From positions 26,887 through 90,886 of the forward strand of contig JBLHLT010000015.1 in assembly GCA_047621325.1 (NCBI GenBank): a stretch of 64,000 nt of DNA, in the 5' to 3' direction. The stretch comes from Bermanella sp047621325 (GTDB lineage: Bacteria > Pseudomonadota > Gammaproteobacteria > Pseudomonadales > Oceanobacteraceae). Below the pieces are notes generated by a model. The model made no database searches. It was not told where the DNA came from and was given only the letters and a program-made list of their open reading frames with translations. The first letter of the stretch is position 1; each line of letters opens with the position of its first letter. The translations under genes were made by a program, and so were the position numbers. Below are positions 7,165 to 16,377 of this stretch, piece by piece.

Positions 7165-9846
7165 CTAAAATTCTTGCCAATCATCGTCATCATCTTTGAC
7201 CACTGGTCGACTTGCAGTAGACGGCTTATGGCTATTAGTTGAAGATGCACTAGGTTTTGCCTGAGAAGGTTTAGGTGAGCTATGGCTCATCATGGCAGGT
7301 TGATGCCCCATGGGATTATGAACATCGGAACCGGATGCAACCTTAAAGAAACCAACTAGGTCGAGCATATTTTTGGCTTGCTCGGTCATGGTTTCGCTGG
7401 CAGCCGATGCTTCTTCTACTAATGCAGCATTCTGCTGCGTCATTTCGTCCATTTGGCTAATGGCTTTATTAACTTGCTCGATACCACTGGCTTGTTCCTC
7501 TGATGCAGAACTGATTTCTTTAATCATGGTATTCACTTTTTCAACGGCATCTACAATCTCAGCCAATGTTTGACCTGATTTATTAACAAGATCGGTACCG
7601 TTATCCACTTTTTCAACACTATCGCGAATTAAGTCTTTAATTTCTTTTGCCGCACCCGCACTGCGTTGTGCCAGGTTTCTCACTTCACCAGCAACCACCG
7701 CAAAGCCCTTGCCTTGCTCGCCTGCGCGAGCTGCTTCAACCGCCGCGTTTAAGGCCAATAAGTTTGTTTGGAAAGCAATTTCATCAATCACACCAATGAT
7801 ATCTGCAATTTTTTTACTAGAGGTGTTGATTTCTTCCATCGCGCCAACCGCTTTGCTAACCACTTCACCACCTTTTTGCGCTTTCTCTTGGGCATTAGCA
7901 GCAAGGTTATTGGCATGGGATGCGTTCTCACTGGTTTGACGAACCGAACTGGTCATTTCTTCCATACTAGACGCGGTTTCTTCGAGACTTGATGCTTGCT
8001 CTTCGGTGCGTTGGCTTAAATCTGTATTGCCTTGGGCAATCTCGGTAGAGCCTGTACTAACCGTATTAGCGGATTCACGTATGCGGCCAATGACATCCGT
8101 CAATCTGTCTCCGGTATCATTCGCGTCTTGTTTTAATTTACCAAAAATACCTTCATAGTCCGCTTCTATACGCTCATCTAGTTTACCATGTGCCATTGCA
8201 TCCAATACTCGAGCCGTATCATTAATAACGTTTTCAGAAATGGTCATTAGACTATTAAGCCCCATGCATAAATTTTTAAAGAAACCACTCTTATCGTCAA
8301 TTGTGGCACGCAAACTTAATTCGCCTTTACCGGCCGATGCAATAATATTATCGACTTCACGCTCTACTACTACTTCTTCAGTACGATCATTCCATTCAAC
8401 CACTGTACCTAAACGATCACCGTCCGCACTTACGATAGGATTCGCAATAAGTGAAAAAGTGCGGCCGCCGACTTCTATCTGTGTGCGATAGGTCGATTTA
8501 AGTGCCGATAACATTTGTCTTTGATGCGCTGGATTTTTATGGAAAATATCGATATTGCTACCAAGTACTTGATTCGCAGAGAAATTAGGTAAATCTTTGC
8601 GTACATCTGTTTCAGCTGTACGTAACATACTTCCCACAGCCTCGTTTAGGTAAATAACATTTTGATCATTGTCTGCAATCATTGTGTTAGACGTACAAGC
8701 ATCAAGAGCTAAACGAACACGTGAGTTTTCATCCGAAATTCGCTTCTGCTCTTCTTCGAAGGCTAACTTCTCGGTCATATCAGCCCACTCTACCACCGTA
8801 CCAATACGCGCTTTAGCTTCATTAAAGATTGGATTCACGATCAAAGAAAAAGTACGGTCACCTAATTTCAATCGGGCTTTATGTGTACTTGTTAGCTTAT
8901 CAAGCATAGATCGCTGATAACCTGGGTCTTTATGGAAAATATCTATATTTTGATTCAGTACATTACTTGAAGAAAAACTAGGTATGCTTTTTTTAATATC
9001 AGACTCGGCTGCAACAAACATATCCTTTACACCTTTATTGGTATAAACAAGATTATAATTTTCATCCGCGACCATTAAACATGACTCTGCACAGGAATTT
9101 AATGCTAATTTAATTCTAGAATTTGAGATATTATCAATTTTTTGCGCTGTTACATCTGTGGCAAATTTAATTACTTTATATGGTTTACCATCTTCACCTA
9201 TAATAGGATTATAAGAGGCTTGAATCCAAACTTCTTTTCCGCCCTTGCCTAGACGTTTATATTCTTCAGATTCAAATTCACCATTATTCAATCTATGCCA
9301 AAATTCTTTATATTCGTTACTTACTTTGTATTCAGGCTCTACAAAAATACTATGGTGTTTACCTTTAATTTCATCTAAAGAATACCCAAGTACACTTAAG
9401 AAATTATTATTTGCCTCTATAATAGTGCCATCCATATTAAATTCGATAACGGCTTGTACTTTGTCAATGGCAACGACCTTCTCAGCATTCTCTCTCGCTT
9501 TATTAGTATCACTAGGTACCAATGATTTTACGCTATTGCGTAAGTTAACCATGGTATATATTAACTTGGCTAATTCATCTTGACCCTTTACGCTTGGCTC
9601 ATAACTATAATCACCGTTTGCGGTTGTATTCGCACTGCGAGTTGCCAGCGCTAAAACCGTTAAAATTTTGTGAGCTTGCATCCAATGCGCAATTAATCCC
9701 GCACCACACAGCAAACTAAGCACAATAAGAGCAGCGCCTGCTTGCTGTTGAGGTATTGAAATAAAAGCATATATCAATCCAATAAGAGGCAATATCCAAG
9801 GCACTAGAAATTTGTACTGTATACTCATCCGGCTCAAGCTATCCAT
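7165..9846 (-). CDS. Methyl-accepting chemotaxis protein with three PAS domains
   Basis: An 893-residue transducer. Two adjacent hydrophobic segments near the N-terminus (about residues 13-33 and 36-58) leave almost no periplasmic loop, so sensing is likely cytoplasmic. A PAS domain (about 128-235, ending FATDVTAQK) is followed by two similar PAS-like repeats (about 245-365 and 375-490, both containing a NIDIFHK motif), then a HAMP-like segment and the signalling hairpin with the tip region NLLALNAAVEAARAGEQG. The C-terminus ends in DDDDDWQEF, matching the xWxxF pentapeptide that tethers CheR and CheB. It sits between cheW and cheR and is probably the dedicated receptor of this cluster; PAS ligand is unknown. 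Confidence 0.93.
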   Translation of the reverse strand: MDSLSRMSIQYKFLVPWILPLIGLIYAFISIPQQQAGAALIVLSLLCGAGLIAHWMQAHKILTVLALATRSANTTANGDYSYEPSVKGQDELAKLIYTMVNLRNSVKSLVPSDTNKARENAEKVVAIDKVQAVIEFNMDGTIIEANNNFLSVLGYSLDEIKGKHHSIFVEPEYKVSNEYKEFWHRLNNGEFESEEYKRLGKGGKEVWIQASYNPIIGEDGKPYKVIKFATDVTAQKIDNISNSRIKLALNSCAESCLMVADENYNLVYTNKGVKDMFVAAESDIKKSIPSFSSSNVLNQNIDIFHKDPGYQRSMLDKLTSTHKARLKLGDRTFSLIVNPIFNEAKARIGTVVEWADMTEKLAFEEEQKRISDENSRVRLALDACTSNTMIADNDQNVIYLNEAVGSMLRTAETDVRKDLPNFSANQVLGSNIDIFHKNPAHQRQMLSALKSTYRTQIEVGGRTFSLIANPIVSADGDRLGTVVEWNDRTEEVVVEREVDNIIASAGKGELSLRATIDDKSGFFKNLCMGLNSLMTISENVINDTARVLDAMAHGKLDERIEADYEGIFGKLKQDANDTGDRLTDVIGRIRESANTVSTGSTEIAQGNTDLSQRTEEQASSLEETASSMEEMTSSVRQTSENASHANNLAANAQEKAQKGGEVVSKAVGAMEEINTSSKKIADIIGVIDEIAFQTNLLALNAAVEAARAGEQGKGFAVVAGEVRNLAQRSAGAAKEIKDLIRDSVEKVDNGTDLVNKSGQTLAEIVDAVEKVNTMIKEISSASEEQASGIEQVNKAISQMDEMTQQNAALVEEASAASETMTEQAKNMLDLVGFFKVASGSDVHNPMGHQPAMMSHSSPKPSQAKPSASSTNSHKPSTASRPVVKDDDDDWQEF

Positions 9847-9857
9847 TTTACACCCAC

Positions 9858-10352
9858 CTAATCATCAATCGTTAAAAGATTTTCGAGTTCTAATAGAATC
9901 ACCATGTTTTTATTCACGGTAACTAATCCCTTTATAAAATTTGAGTTTTGGTTATCACCTAAACCTTTATTTTTTTCCTCACCAATAGGCACGTCATATA
10001 CATCACTAATGGCATCGACAATAATTCCCATGGTGCGTGTGCCACTGGCTGTGAATATTTTTAGTACAATTACAACGGTTTCATCTCCGTATTCCACTTT
10101 CGACAAATCAAATCTCAAACGCAAATCCATGATAGGAACAATGGTGCCGCGTAAATTAATGACACCTTTTAAATACTTTGGACTATTGGGTATGGGTGTC
10201 GCTGACTCCCAGCCTCGAATTTCTTGGACCGCCAGTATATCAACCCCATATTCTTCATCTGCCATAATGAACGTTAAATATTGTTCGGTCAGAACCCCAT
10301 CTTCGAATCCAGCACGCTGATCTTGTTTTTCCATCTCATTAGTTGCAGTCAT
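9858..10352 (-). CDS. cheW: Chemotaxis coupling protein CheW
   Basis: CheW links receptor signalling tips to CheA in the array. The 164-residue protein is a single CheW-like beta-barrel domain, with conserved stretches ILAVQEIRGWESATPIPN and LKGVINLRGTIVPIMDLR. Length is typical, with a polar 20-residue N-terminal extension. It starts 15 bp after cheA and is followed closely by the MCP gene, so receptor, coupler and kinase are produced together. Confidence 0.96.
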   Translation of the reverse strand: MTATNEMEKQDQRAGFEDGVLTEQYLTFIMADEEYGVDILAVQEIRGWESATPIPNSPKYLKGVINLRGTIVPIMDLRLRFDLSKVEYGDETVVIVLKIFTASGTRTMGIIVDAISDVYDVPIGEEKNKGLGDNQNSNFIKGLVTVNKNMVILLELENLLTIDD

Positions 10353-10367
10353 ATGATCGGCTTTCCA

Positions 10368-12542
10368 CTATGCGGCTTTATGGCTACCATCAATAATCTT
10401 TGATGATGTCCCACTCATTTTTGACAAACTGCTAATATCCACGATGAGTGCAACGGTACCATCGCCTAATATGGTTGCACCTGAAATACCATCTACACGC
10501 TTATAGTTCTCTTCGAGACTTTTTATGACGACTTGCTGTTGCCCTAATAACTCATCGACCAGCACACCCATTTTTTCACCATCTGTTTCCACAACAACAA
10601 TGATACTGTCTTCTATTGGTTTCTTTTCTTTTTCGATATTAAATACGCTATCTAATTCAAGAATAGGTACGTACTCATCTCGTAGTTGTAATACATCACT
10701 GTGCCCACCTACATGGTTTATCGCCCTATCGTCTAATTGAATAGATTCAACAATGCTCACTAATGGGAATATATAAATTTCCTTGCCAACCTTCACCAAC
10801 TGACCATCTAAAATCGCCAATGTTAGAGGTAGACGAATAACAAATCGTGAGCCCTTCCCTCGCTCTGAACTAACATCAATAGAGCCATTAAGTGCCGCTA
10901 TATTTCTACGCACGACATCCATCCCTACACCACGACCGGACAAATCACTCACAACATCAGCAGTCGAAAACCCAGGTTGAAAAATAAGATCAAATATTTG
11001 GTCCTGGCTTAAATTCGCGCCTTCTAATACCAAACCCTTTTCAATGGCTTTTTCGAGTATTCGATCGGTATTTAAACCGGCACCATCATCTTTAATTTCA
11101 ATCACTATATTGCCGCTTTGATGATATGCATCGAGTTTGACCGTACCCGTTTCTGGTTTACCAGCCGCTACGCGTATTGCTGGTAATTCAATACCGTGAT
11201 CAATGGAGTTTCGAATAAGGTGCACCATTGGGTCACCTATTTTTTCCATTACTGTTTTATCAAGTTCGGTATTTTCGCCAGACATGACTAATTCAATTTT
11301 TTTATCAAGGGAAATACTGACGTCTCGTACCAATCTAGGAAAACGACTGAATACAAAACTTATCGGCATCATGCGAATCTTCATCACGCTTTCTTGTAGT
11401 TCGCGGGTGTTATGTTCAAGCTGAGCCAAGCCTTCTTGTAAACGCTGCACTCGGGTTATATCAAAATTTTGACCTAACTGACCTAACATAGATTGAGTAA
11501 TAACAAGCTCACCAACCATATTGATTAAACTATCGACTTTATCAATGCTTACCCGTATAGATGAACTTTCTTGTGTTTTTACGGGCGATTTTGATTTTGC
11601 GGTTTCTGGTGCTTTATTAATAACTGGCGCGACGAGTGGTTTCTCTTTTTCTGCAACCTGTTGTTCTGGGAGTGATTTATTATTTTCAGGCTCATCAATT
11701 TCATGTTCAACCGCTACGTTATTATTAACGTGCAAGGCGTTATCGGTTATTACATGCATCTCGCTAATGGTACTGCCTGAAACATTAACACTACCCGGTA
11801 ATTCAGTAATTATTATTTCAGCATCGTCCAATACCCATTCAAATACTTCTTCAATATCTGATTTCTCTATGGGTTTTTCAATCCGAATATCCCACGCTAA
11901 ATAACACTTTTCTGGATCTAGACTAATAAATTCAGGTAAGCGATCTGCATCTAAGGTCACTTGCATCTGGTTATCACATAGTTCAGCCAGCTGACGAAAC
12001 ATACGCGTAGGCTCATTACCCGTTTGTAAAATTTCTAATTCTGGAATAAAACGAATATGCCAACCACCTGTCGGTGAAGGCTCATTGGATTCAATATTTA
12101 CTGGTGGCGTCGCAGGTGGCTCATCAGATGAATTTTCTTGCTCAACTGAAACGTCTCCATTGAGTATCGCTTCAAATTGTGATTTTAGATTTTTGCTTTC
12201 CGTTAAATCAGGCTCACTACCGGATTGCAAGCCTTGTAATAACTCACGAATACAATCAACACTTTGTAATAACAAATTTTGGATCGCGTGACTCATTCCA
12301 CGCTGTCCACTGCGAACCTGATCAAGTAGTGTTTCTAATACATGAGTAAAATCGGCTACTTGGGTAAAACCAAATGTACCGGCACCGCCTTTCATTGAAT
12401 GCGCGGCACGAAATATGGTGTTGATGACCTCAGCGTCTGGTTCCTGCAAGTCTAATTCGAGCAGGCCTTGTTCCATCGCGTCTAAGCCTTCATAACTCTC
12501 TTCATAAAAGACTTGATGAAATTGGCTAAGATCAACACTCAT
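10368..12542 (-). CDS. cheA: Chemotaxis histidine kinase CheA
   Basis: CheA is the central kinase that phosphorylates CheY and CheB. The 724 residues comprise an HPt domain with the phospho-His in AAHSMKGGAGTFGF (about residue 48), a divergent response-regulator-binding region (about 170-260), an acidic/Lys-Pro linker, a dimerisation domain (about 330-390), a GHKL ATPase with HLIRNSIDHGIE and GRGVGMDVVRRN, and a C-terminal CheW-like regulatory domain. A GGGGTAA ribosome site precedes the ATG. It lies between cheY and cheW in the operon. Confidence 0.97.
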   Translation of the reverse strand: MSVDLSQFHQVFYEESYEGLDAMEQGLLELDLQEPDAEVINTIFRAAHSMKGGAGTFGFTQVADFTHVLETLLDQVRSGQRGMSHAIQNLLLQSVDCIRELLQGLQSGSEPDLTESKNLKSQFEAILNGDVSVEQENSSDEPPATPPVNIESNEPSPTGGWHIRFIPELEILQTGNEPTRMFRQLAELCDNQMQVTLDADRLPEFISLDPEKCYLAWDIRIEKPIEKSDIEEVFEWVLDDAEIIITELPGSVNVSGSTISEMHVITDNALHVNNNVAVEHEIDEPENNKSLPEQQVAEKEKPLVAPVINKAPETAKSKSPVKTQESSSIRVSIDKVDSLINMVGELVITQSMLGQLGQNFDITRVQRLQEGLAQLEHNTRELQESVMKIRMMPISFVFSRFPRLVRDVSISLDKKIELVMSGENTELDKTVMEKIGDPMVHLIRNSIDHGIELPAIRVAAGKPETGTVKLDAYHQSGNIVIEIKDDGAGLNTDRILEKAIEKGLVLEGANLSQDQIFDLIFQPGFSTADVVSDLSGRGVGMDVVRRNIAALNGSIDVSSERGKGSRFVIRLPLTLAILDGQLVKVGKEIYIFPLVSIVESIQLDDRAINHVGGHSDVLQLRDEYVPILELDSVFNIEKEKKPIEDSIIVVVETDGEKMGVLVDELLGQQQVVIKSLEENYKRVDGISGATILGDGTVALIVDISSLSKMSGTSSKIIDGSHKAA

Positions 12543-12546
12543 AACG

Positions 12547-12909
12547 TTACCCCAGTACTTTCTTTATGGTAGATAGTAATTGTTCAGGGTTGAATGGTTT
12601 TACAATCCAGCCTGTGGCCCCTGCGCTTTTACCTTCTAGCTTTTTATCCCCTGCTGACTCGGTCGTCAGCATGAGTATGGGAGTAAATTTATAGCTTGGG
12701 AGTTGTCTTAGATTTCGGCACAGTTCAATGCCATCCATATTTGGCATATTCACATCACTGAGCACAAGATCAACGCCTTGTTGATTTGCGAGATTTAGTG
12801 CCTCAACCCCATCGCATGCTTCTAACACATCGTGGCCTGCGCCTTTTAATGTGAAGCTCACCATTTGACGCATGGAGGCTGAATCATCAACTGCTAGTAT
12901 TTTTGCCAT
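12547..12909 (-). CDS. cheY: Chemotaxis response regulator CheY
   Basis: A single receiver domain of 120 residues that carries the signal from CheA to the flagellar switch. The acidic pocket VDDS, phospho-acceptor Asp52 in LVLSDVNMPNMDG, the Thr in MLTTES and the Lys in WIVKPFNPEQ are all present. The start is set at the ATG of MAKILAVDD because GAGGGAGG lies 6-7 nt upstream. A longer reading frame beginning nine codons earlier would overlap the preceding STAS gene and is less likely. Confidence 0.94.
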   Translation of the reverse strand: MAKILAVDDSASMRQMVSFTLKGAGHDVLEACDGVEALNLANQQGVDLVLSDVNMPNMDGIELCRNLRQLPSYKFTPILMLTTESAGDKKLEGKSAGATGWIVKPFNPEQLLSTIKKVLG

Positions 12910-12925
12910 AATTTGGCCTCCCTCT

Positions 12926-13207
12926 TTAATTTCCACTCAATCCGATATATTCATCAATACCTAATAATTTAGCGGTTGATACAACTTGCTCGGATGGATT
13001 GGGCCATGTGAGCTTGCGGTTATCTTTCGCGAGAGCCTGATGAAAACTAAACAGAAGTTGTAATACGGATGTGTCTATTTGCTCAACACTAGTTGATTGG
13101 ATCTCAATATCATTGCCAGATTGAATCAAGCCTTCCATTTGCCCATGCAGCTCCTCTGCCTTAACTATGGTACAGCGAGTACCTAAGTCGATTTTGTCCA
13201 TATCCAT
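12926..13207 (-). CDS. STAS-domain protein of the chemotaxis operon
   Basis: A 93-residue SpoIIAA/MlaB-like STAS domain with the conserved loop QIDTSVLQLLFSF. It is the second STAS protein in this island and is clearly different in sequence from the HsbA-like one. It sits between fliJ and cheY. Genes of this kind precede cheY-cheA in several gammaproteobacterial chemotaxis clusters, but their role is not firmly established; an anti-sigma antagonist or a scaffold role are both possible. Two in-frame ATGs lie six bases apart; the first is used. Confidence 0.8.
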   Translation of the reverse strand: MDMDKIDLGTRCTIVKAEELHGQMEGLIQSGNDIEIQSTSVEQIDTSVLQLLFSFHQALAKDNRKLTWPNPSEQVVSTAKLLGIDEYIGLSGN

Positions 13208-13295
13208 TTTTTACAGCCCTTAATTCATCTACTCATAATGTTAGACGTTATTACAAGAATTCGTCGGGGTTTAATTAATTTTTTTTTATTAATAA

Positions 13296-13745
13296 TTACG
13301 AGCTATGAAGACGATGTAGTTGTGCACCAATATCATCTAAAAATTTTTGTAACTGTTGGTTTTCTGACGCTATAGCCTGCTCATTCAGTCGAGTTTCTAA
13401 CTTTTCATAACTCTTCAATTTTTGATTAAGCGTCTGATAAATGGACTGGGCTTTAGCAAGCTGTTCTTTAACTTGATAGATGTGGTTATTTTGCTGGGCG
13501 ATCGCATCACTAATTTGATGCATGAAAGATTCGAATTGTTGTATCTGCAACCCCGATACTTTTATGCTGGCTTGGGTTTGAAAATTTTCTCGATAGTCTT
13601 GCTGATAACCAAGCAATGTATTGCTTTTTTCTTGTTCACTATTGAGTTTTTGTTGTAAAGCACCGATATAGGTTAATGCTTCATTCACCGCATTTTGGGC
13701 AATTTGGACGAGGGGTTTTATGCGTTTTGCTCGCTCTGTGCTCAT
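13296..13745 (-). CDS. fliJ: Flagellar export chaperone FliJ
   Basis: FliJ is a small coiled-coil protein that occupies the centre of the FliI ATPase ring and helps escort substrates to the export gate. The 149 residues are almost entirely helical and Gln/Lys-rich with heptad character, as expected; sequence conservation in this family is low, so the call rests on length, coiled-coil character and position directly after fliI, whose stop it overlaps (ATGA). Confidence 0.87.
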   Translation of the reverse strand: MSTERAKRIKPLVQIAQNAVNEALTYIGALQQKLNSEQEKSNTLLGYQQDYRENFQTQASIKVSGLQIQQFESFMHQISDAIAQQNNHIYQVKEQLAKAQSIYQTLNQKLKSYEKLETRLNEQAIASENQQLQKFLDDIGAQLHRLHSS

Positions 13746-15109
13746 GGCGAATCAGCTTGACCTTGTGGCTCTTGGCGACGACCAAGGGCTTCGTTTAATA
13801 TCATATTTAATCCCTCCATACTTTCATTAATTGAAATGGCTTGGTTTAAATCTTGAGCAAGATAGGCTTTCATGACTGGGTTTAAGCGCACCGCTAAATC
13901 CAGCTCTGGATTGCTGCCAGGGTTGTACGCACCTACACTGATTAAATCTTTATTTTGTTGATACAAACTATATAAGTATTTAAATTTTTGCGCTGACTTG
14001 AGTGTTGCGCTCTCCACAATTTGTGGCATAGCCCGACTAATTGACGCTTCGATATCAATGGCGGGATACTGCCCTTCTTCGGCTAGACGGCGACTTAATA
14101 CAACATGGCCATCTAATATTGCCCGCGCCGAATCCGCGATAGGGTCTTGTAGATCATCCCCTTCGGTCAGTACGGTATAAAACGCGGTGATGGAGCCACC
14201 TCCTGGTGGGCCATTCCCCGTACGCTCAACTAATTTAGGAATTTTGGCAAACACCGATGGCGGATACCCTTTTGTTGCAGGTGGTTCACCCACCGCTAGT
14301 GCAATTTCCCGCTGCGCTTGGCCGTAACGGGTAAGGCTATCCATGAGTAATAAAACATCTTTGCCTTCATCACGAAAATATTCGGCAATGGCGGTGCTTA
14401 AAGACGCTGCGCGCATGCGCATAATTGGGCTATCGTCGGCTGGGCTTGCCACCACCACCGCCCTTTTCAAACCTTCTTCACCTAATATATCTTGAATAAA
14501 TTCTTGTACTTCACGACCACGCTCACCTACCAAGCCAACTACAACAATATCGGCCGATGTAAAACGTGTCATCATCCCCAGCAGCACACTTTTTCCAACA
14601 CCAGAGCCTGCAAATAACCCCATGCGCTGACCCCTGCCAACGGTTAACAATGCATTAATCGCCCGGATGCCAACGTCCATTGTTTCGCGAATGGGCGCGC
14701 GCTTCATGGGGTTTATTATTTTGCCTTCAAGACTAATAAATTCATTACTGACTATGTCACCTAACCCATCTAAAGGCTGACCCGCGCCATTTAAAACACG
14801 ACCTAATAAACCGTAGCCTGCCGGAATTTGATCGCCATCTAAAATAGGCGTCACTTTCGCACCCGGTGATAACCCCTGTACGGGTTCGATGGGCATTAAG
14901 AAAAATCGATCACGGTCAAAGCCCACCACTTCGGCTTCGATATGATCTCGCCCTTGCTCAACCCAACAACGATCACCTACTTTGACTTTACAGCCCACGG
15001 CCTCCATGGTTAAGCCGACCATGCGGGTGAGCTGACCTGACACCAAAGGTTGGCATTGGTATTCACCGTGCTCTTTTAACCAGCGTATTGATTTAAGACT
15101 CATGATCAT
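13742..15109 (-). CDS. fliI: Flagellum-specific export ATPase FliI
   Basis: FliI is the F1-beta-like hexameric ATPase of the flagellar type III export apparatus. The 455-residue protein has Walker A GLFAGSGVGKSVLLG (about 165-180), Walker B with KDVLLLMDSLTRYGQAQ (about 250), and the type III ATPase signature RTGNGPPGGGSITAFYTVLT. Length is typical. It overlaps the end of fliH by 17 bp and the start of fliJ by 4 bp, so the three are translationally coupled. Confidence 0.97.
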   Translation of the reverse strand: MIMSLKSIRWLKEHGEYQCQPLVSGQLTRMVGLTMEAVGCKVKVGDRCWVEQGRDHIEAEVVGFDRDRFFLMPIEPVQGLSPGAKVTPILDGDQIPAGYGLLGRVLNGAGQPLDGLGDIVSNEFISLEGKIINPMKRAPIRETMDVGIRAINALLTVGRGQRMGLFAGSGVGKSVLLGMMTRFTSADIVVVGLVGERGREVQEFIQDILGEEGLKRAVVVASPADDSPIMRMRAASLSTAIAEYFRDEGKDVLLLMDSLTRYGQAQREIALAVGEPPATKGYPPSVFAKIPKLVERTGNGPPGGGSITAFYTVLTEGDDLQDPIADSARAILDGHVVLSRRLAEEGQYPAIDIEASISRAMPQIVESATLKSAQKFKYLYSLYQQNKDLISVGAYNPGSNPELDLAVRLNPVMKAYLAQDLNQAISINESMEGLNMILNEALGRRQEPQGQADSP

Positions 15110-16319
15110 CTTCTTGGTTAGGTGGCTGGCCCATATCTTTATTTACGTCATTTTTTTCTTCAGATGATGGCGATGCTTGCTCTTCATCTTCGGCCTGTTT
15201 TGCATCTGGTGTTAGGTCTGAAACCGTGTCTTGCGATGCTTCTGTTTCTTGGTTTTCACTTTCTTGGCTTTCTTGGCTTTCTTCACTGGCTGTATTGTCT
15301 TTACTTGCTAAAGTGCTGTTACTTGAATCGATTTGCTCTGGTGTTTCGACTGACTCGTTGCTGCTGTCAACATTTGTACCCACGCCTGTTGATTCAGCCG
15401 TTTCAATCTCATCTAATTCCTGTTGATCTGATTCGCTTTCAATCGCATCTTGGCGTTGCTGCTCACGCTCTAGTTCTTCACTCATCGTCATAACATTAAA
15501 TTCATCATCTTCGTCTTCATCTTCATCTTGAGACAATTGCAACTGACGTCGATATTGCTTTTCAATCGTCTGCCAGCGTTCACTTAACGTAAAATTAACG
15601 GCACTATAACGCGTGTGTATTCGACAACCCCCTGCGTCTATTTTTTCAGAAGCATGAGCCTCACCTTCAAACTCACCTTGTTCGATAGCCGCTTCAATAA
15701 AGGGTAAGTCCAATGGATTCACATCAATTCTCAAGTTACCACTGTCTAACGGCAATGATTCCACAGCCTGCTGAACCAATGAGACAATATGCTCACTGCC
15801 TTGACTTAATTCTTGAGTAACCACAGCCTTAGAGATAGCCAAAACGATGTCAGGAATATTGTCTGACATCTCTTGCCTTTGATTGATTAAATATTGATGA
15901 ATAGCGGATAAAATCGATTTAAAGTGGTTTGTGTTTTTTGCTTGTTCTTGCGTGCCTTTTTCTAATGCTTTTTTTTCACCTTTTTCAAAACCACTGTCGT
16001 ACCCCAATGTACGACCTTCAATTTGTCCTTTTTCTAAGCCCTCAAGATGCCCTGCTTCATAGCCTAATTTTTCACCTTTTTGGCGACCTTCAACAAGTCC
16101 CTGTTCAAGGCCTTCATTAAAGGCTTCTTGACGAATCAATTCTAATTGTTCTGCCGTTAATGGTTCGACTTCAATTTCTTCATCTTCGACCAATACCTCA
16201 TCGTCTTCGGCATGCTCTTCACTATGCACAAGATGTTTAGGCTCTGTCCAATACGGAAGATTCCAGCGTTTAGACTCTTTTACTTCGGCAGCGGGTATAC
16301 GCTCTCGGCGTTCAGTCAT
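15093..16319 (-). CDS. fliH: Flagellar assembly protein FliH with long acidic tail
   Basis: FliH is the peripheral stalk-like negative regulator of FliI. The N-terminal half contains a regular GxxxG repeat (about residues 72-130: EGLEQG, EGRQKG, EGLEKG and so on) typical of FliH, then the conserved C-terminal FliH domain ending near WQTIEKQYRRQLQL at about residue 253. After this comes an unusual extension of about 150 residues, very rich in Glu, Asp, Ser and Gln (beginning SQDEDEDEDDEF). FliH proteins are usually about 230-280 residues, against 408 here. Reading frame and codon use continue normally and the end overlaps fliI, so the tail appears real. Confidence 0.9.
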   Translation of the reverse strand: MTERRERIPAAEVKESKRWNLPYWTEPKHLVHSEEHAEDDEVLVEDEEIEVEPLTAEQLELIRQEAFNEGLEQGLVEGRQKGEKLGYEAGHLEGLEKGQIEGRTLGYDSGFEKGEKKALEKGTQEQAKNTNHFKSILSAIHQYLINQRQEMSDNIPDIVLAISKAVVTQELSQGSEHIVSLVQQAVESLPLDSGNLRIDVNPLDLPFIEAAIEQGEFEGEAHASEKIDAGGCRIHTRYSAVNFTLSERWQTIEKQYRRQLQLSQDEDEDEDDEFNVMTMSEELEREQQRQDAIESESDQQELDEIETAESTGVGTNVDSSNESVETPEQIDSSNSTLASKDNTASEESQESQESENQETEASQDTVSDLTPDAKQAEDEEQASPSSEEKNDVNKDMGQPPNQEDDHES

Positions 16320-16377
16320 AATTACTGCACTCTAAAAATCGGTTGCGTATGAATACAAGTTTAAAATTAAACATGTG

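Noticed and set aside
12907..12936. A longer cheY start nine codons upstream
   Set aside because: It would overlap the STAS gene end and lacks a ribosome site, while the chosen ATG has GAGGGAGG in place.
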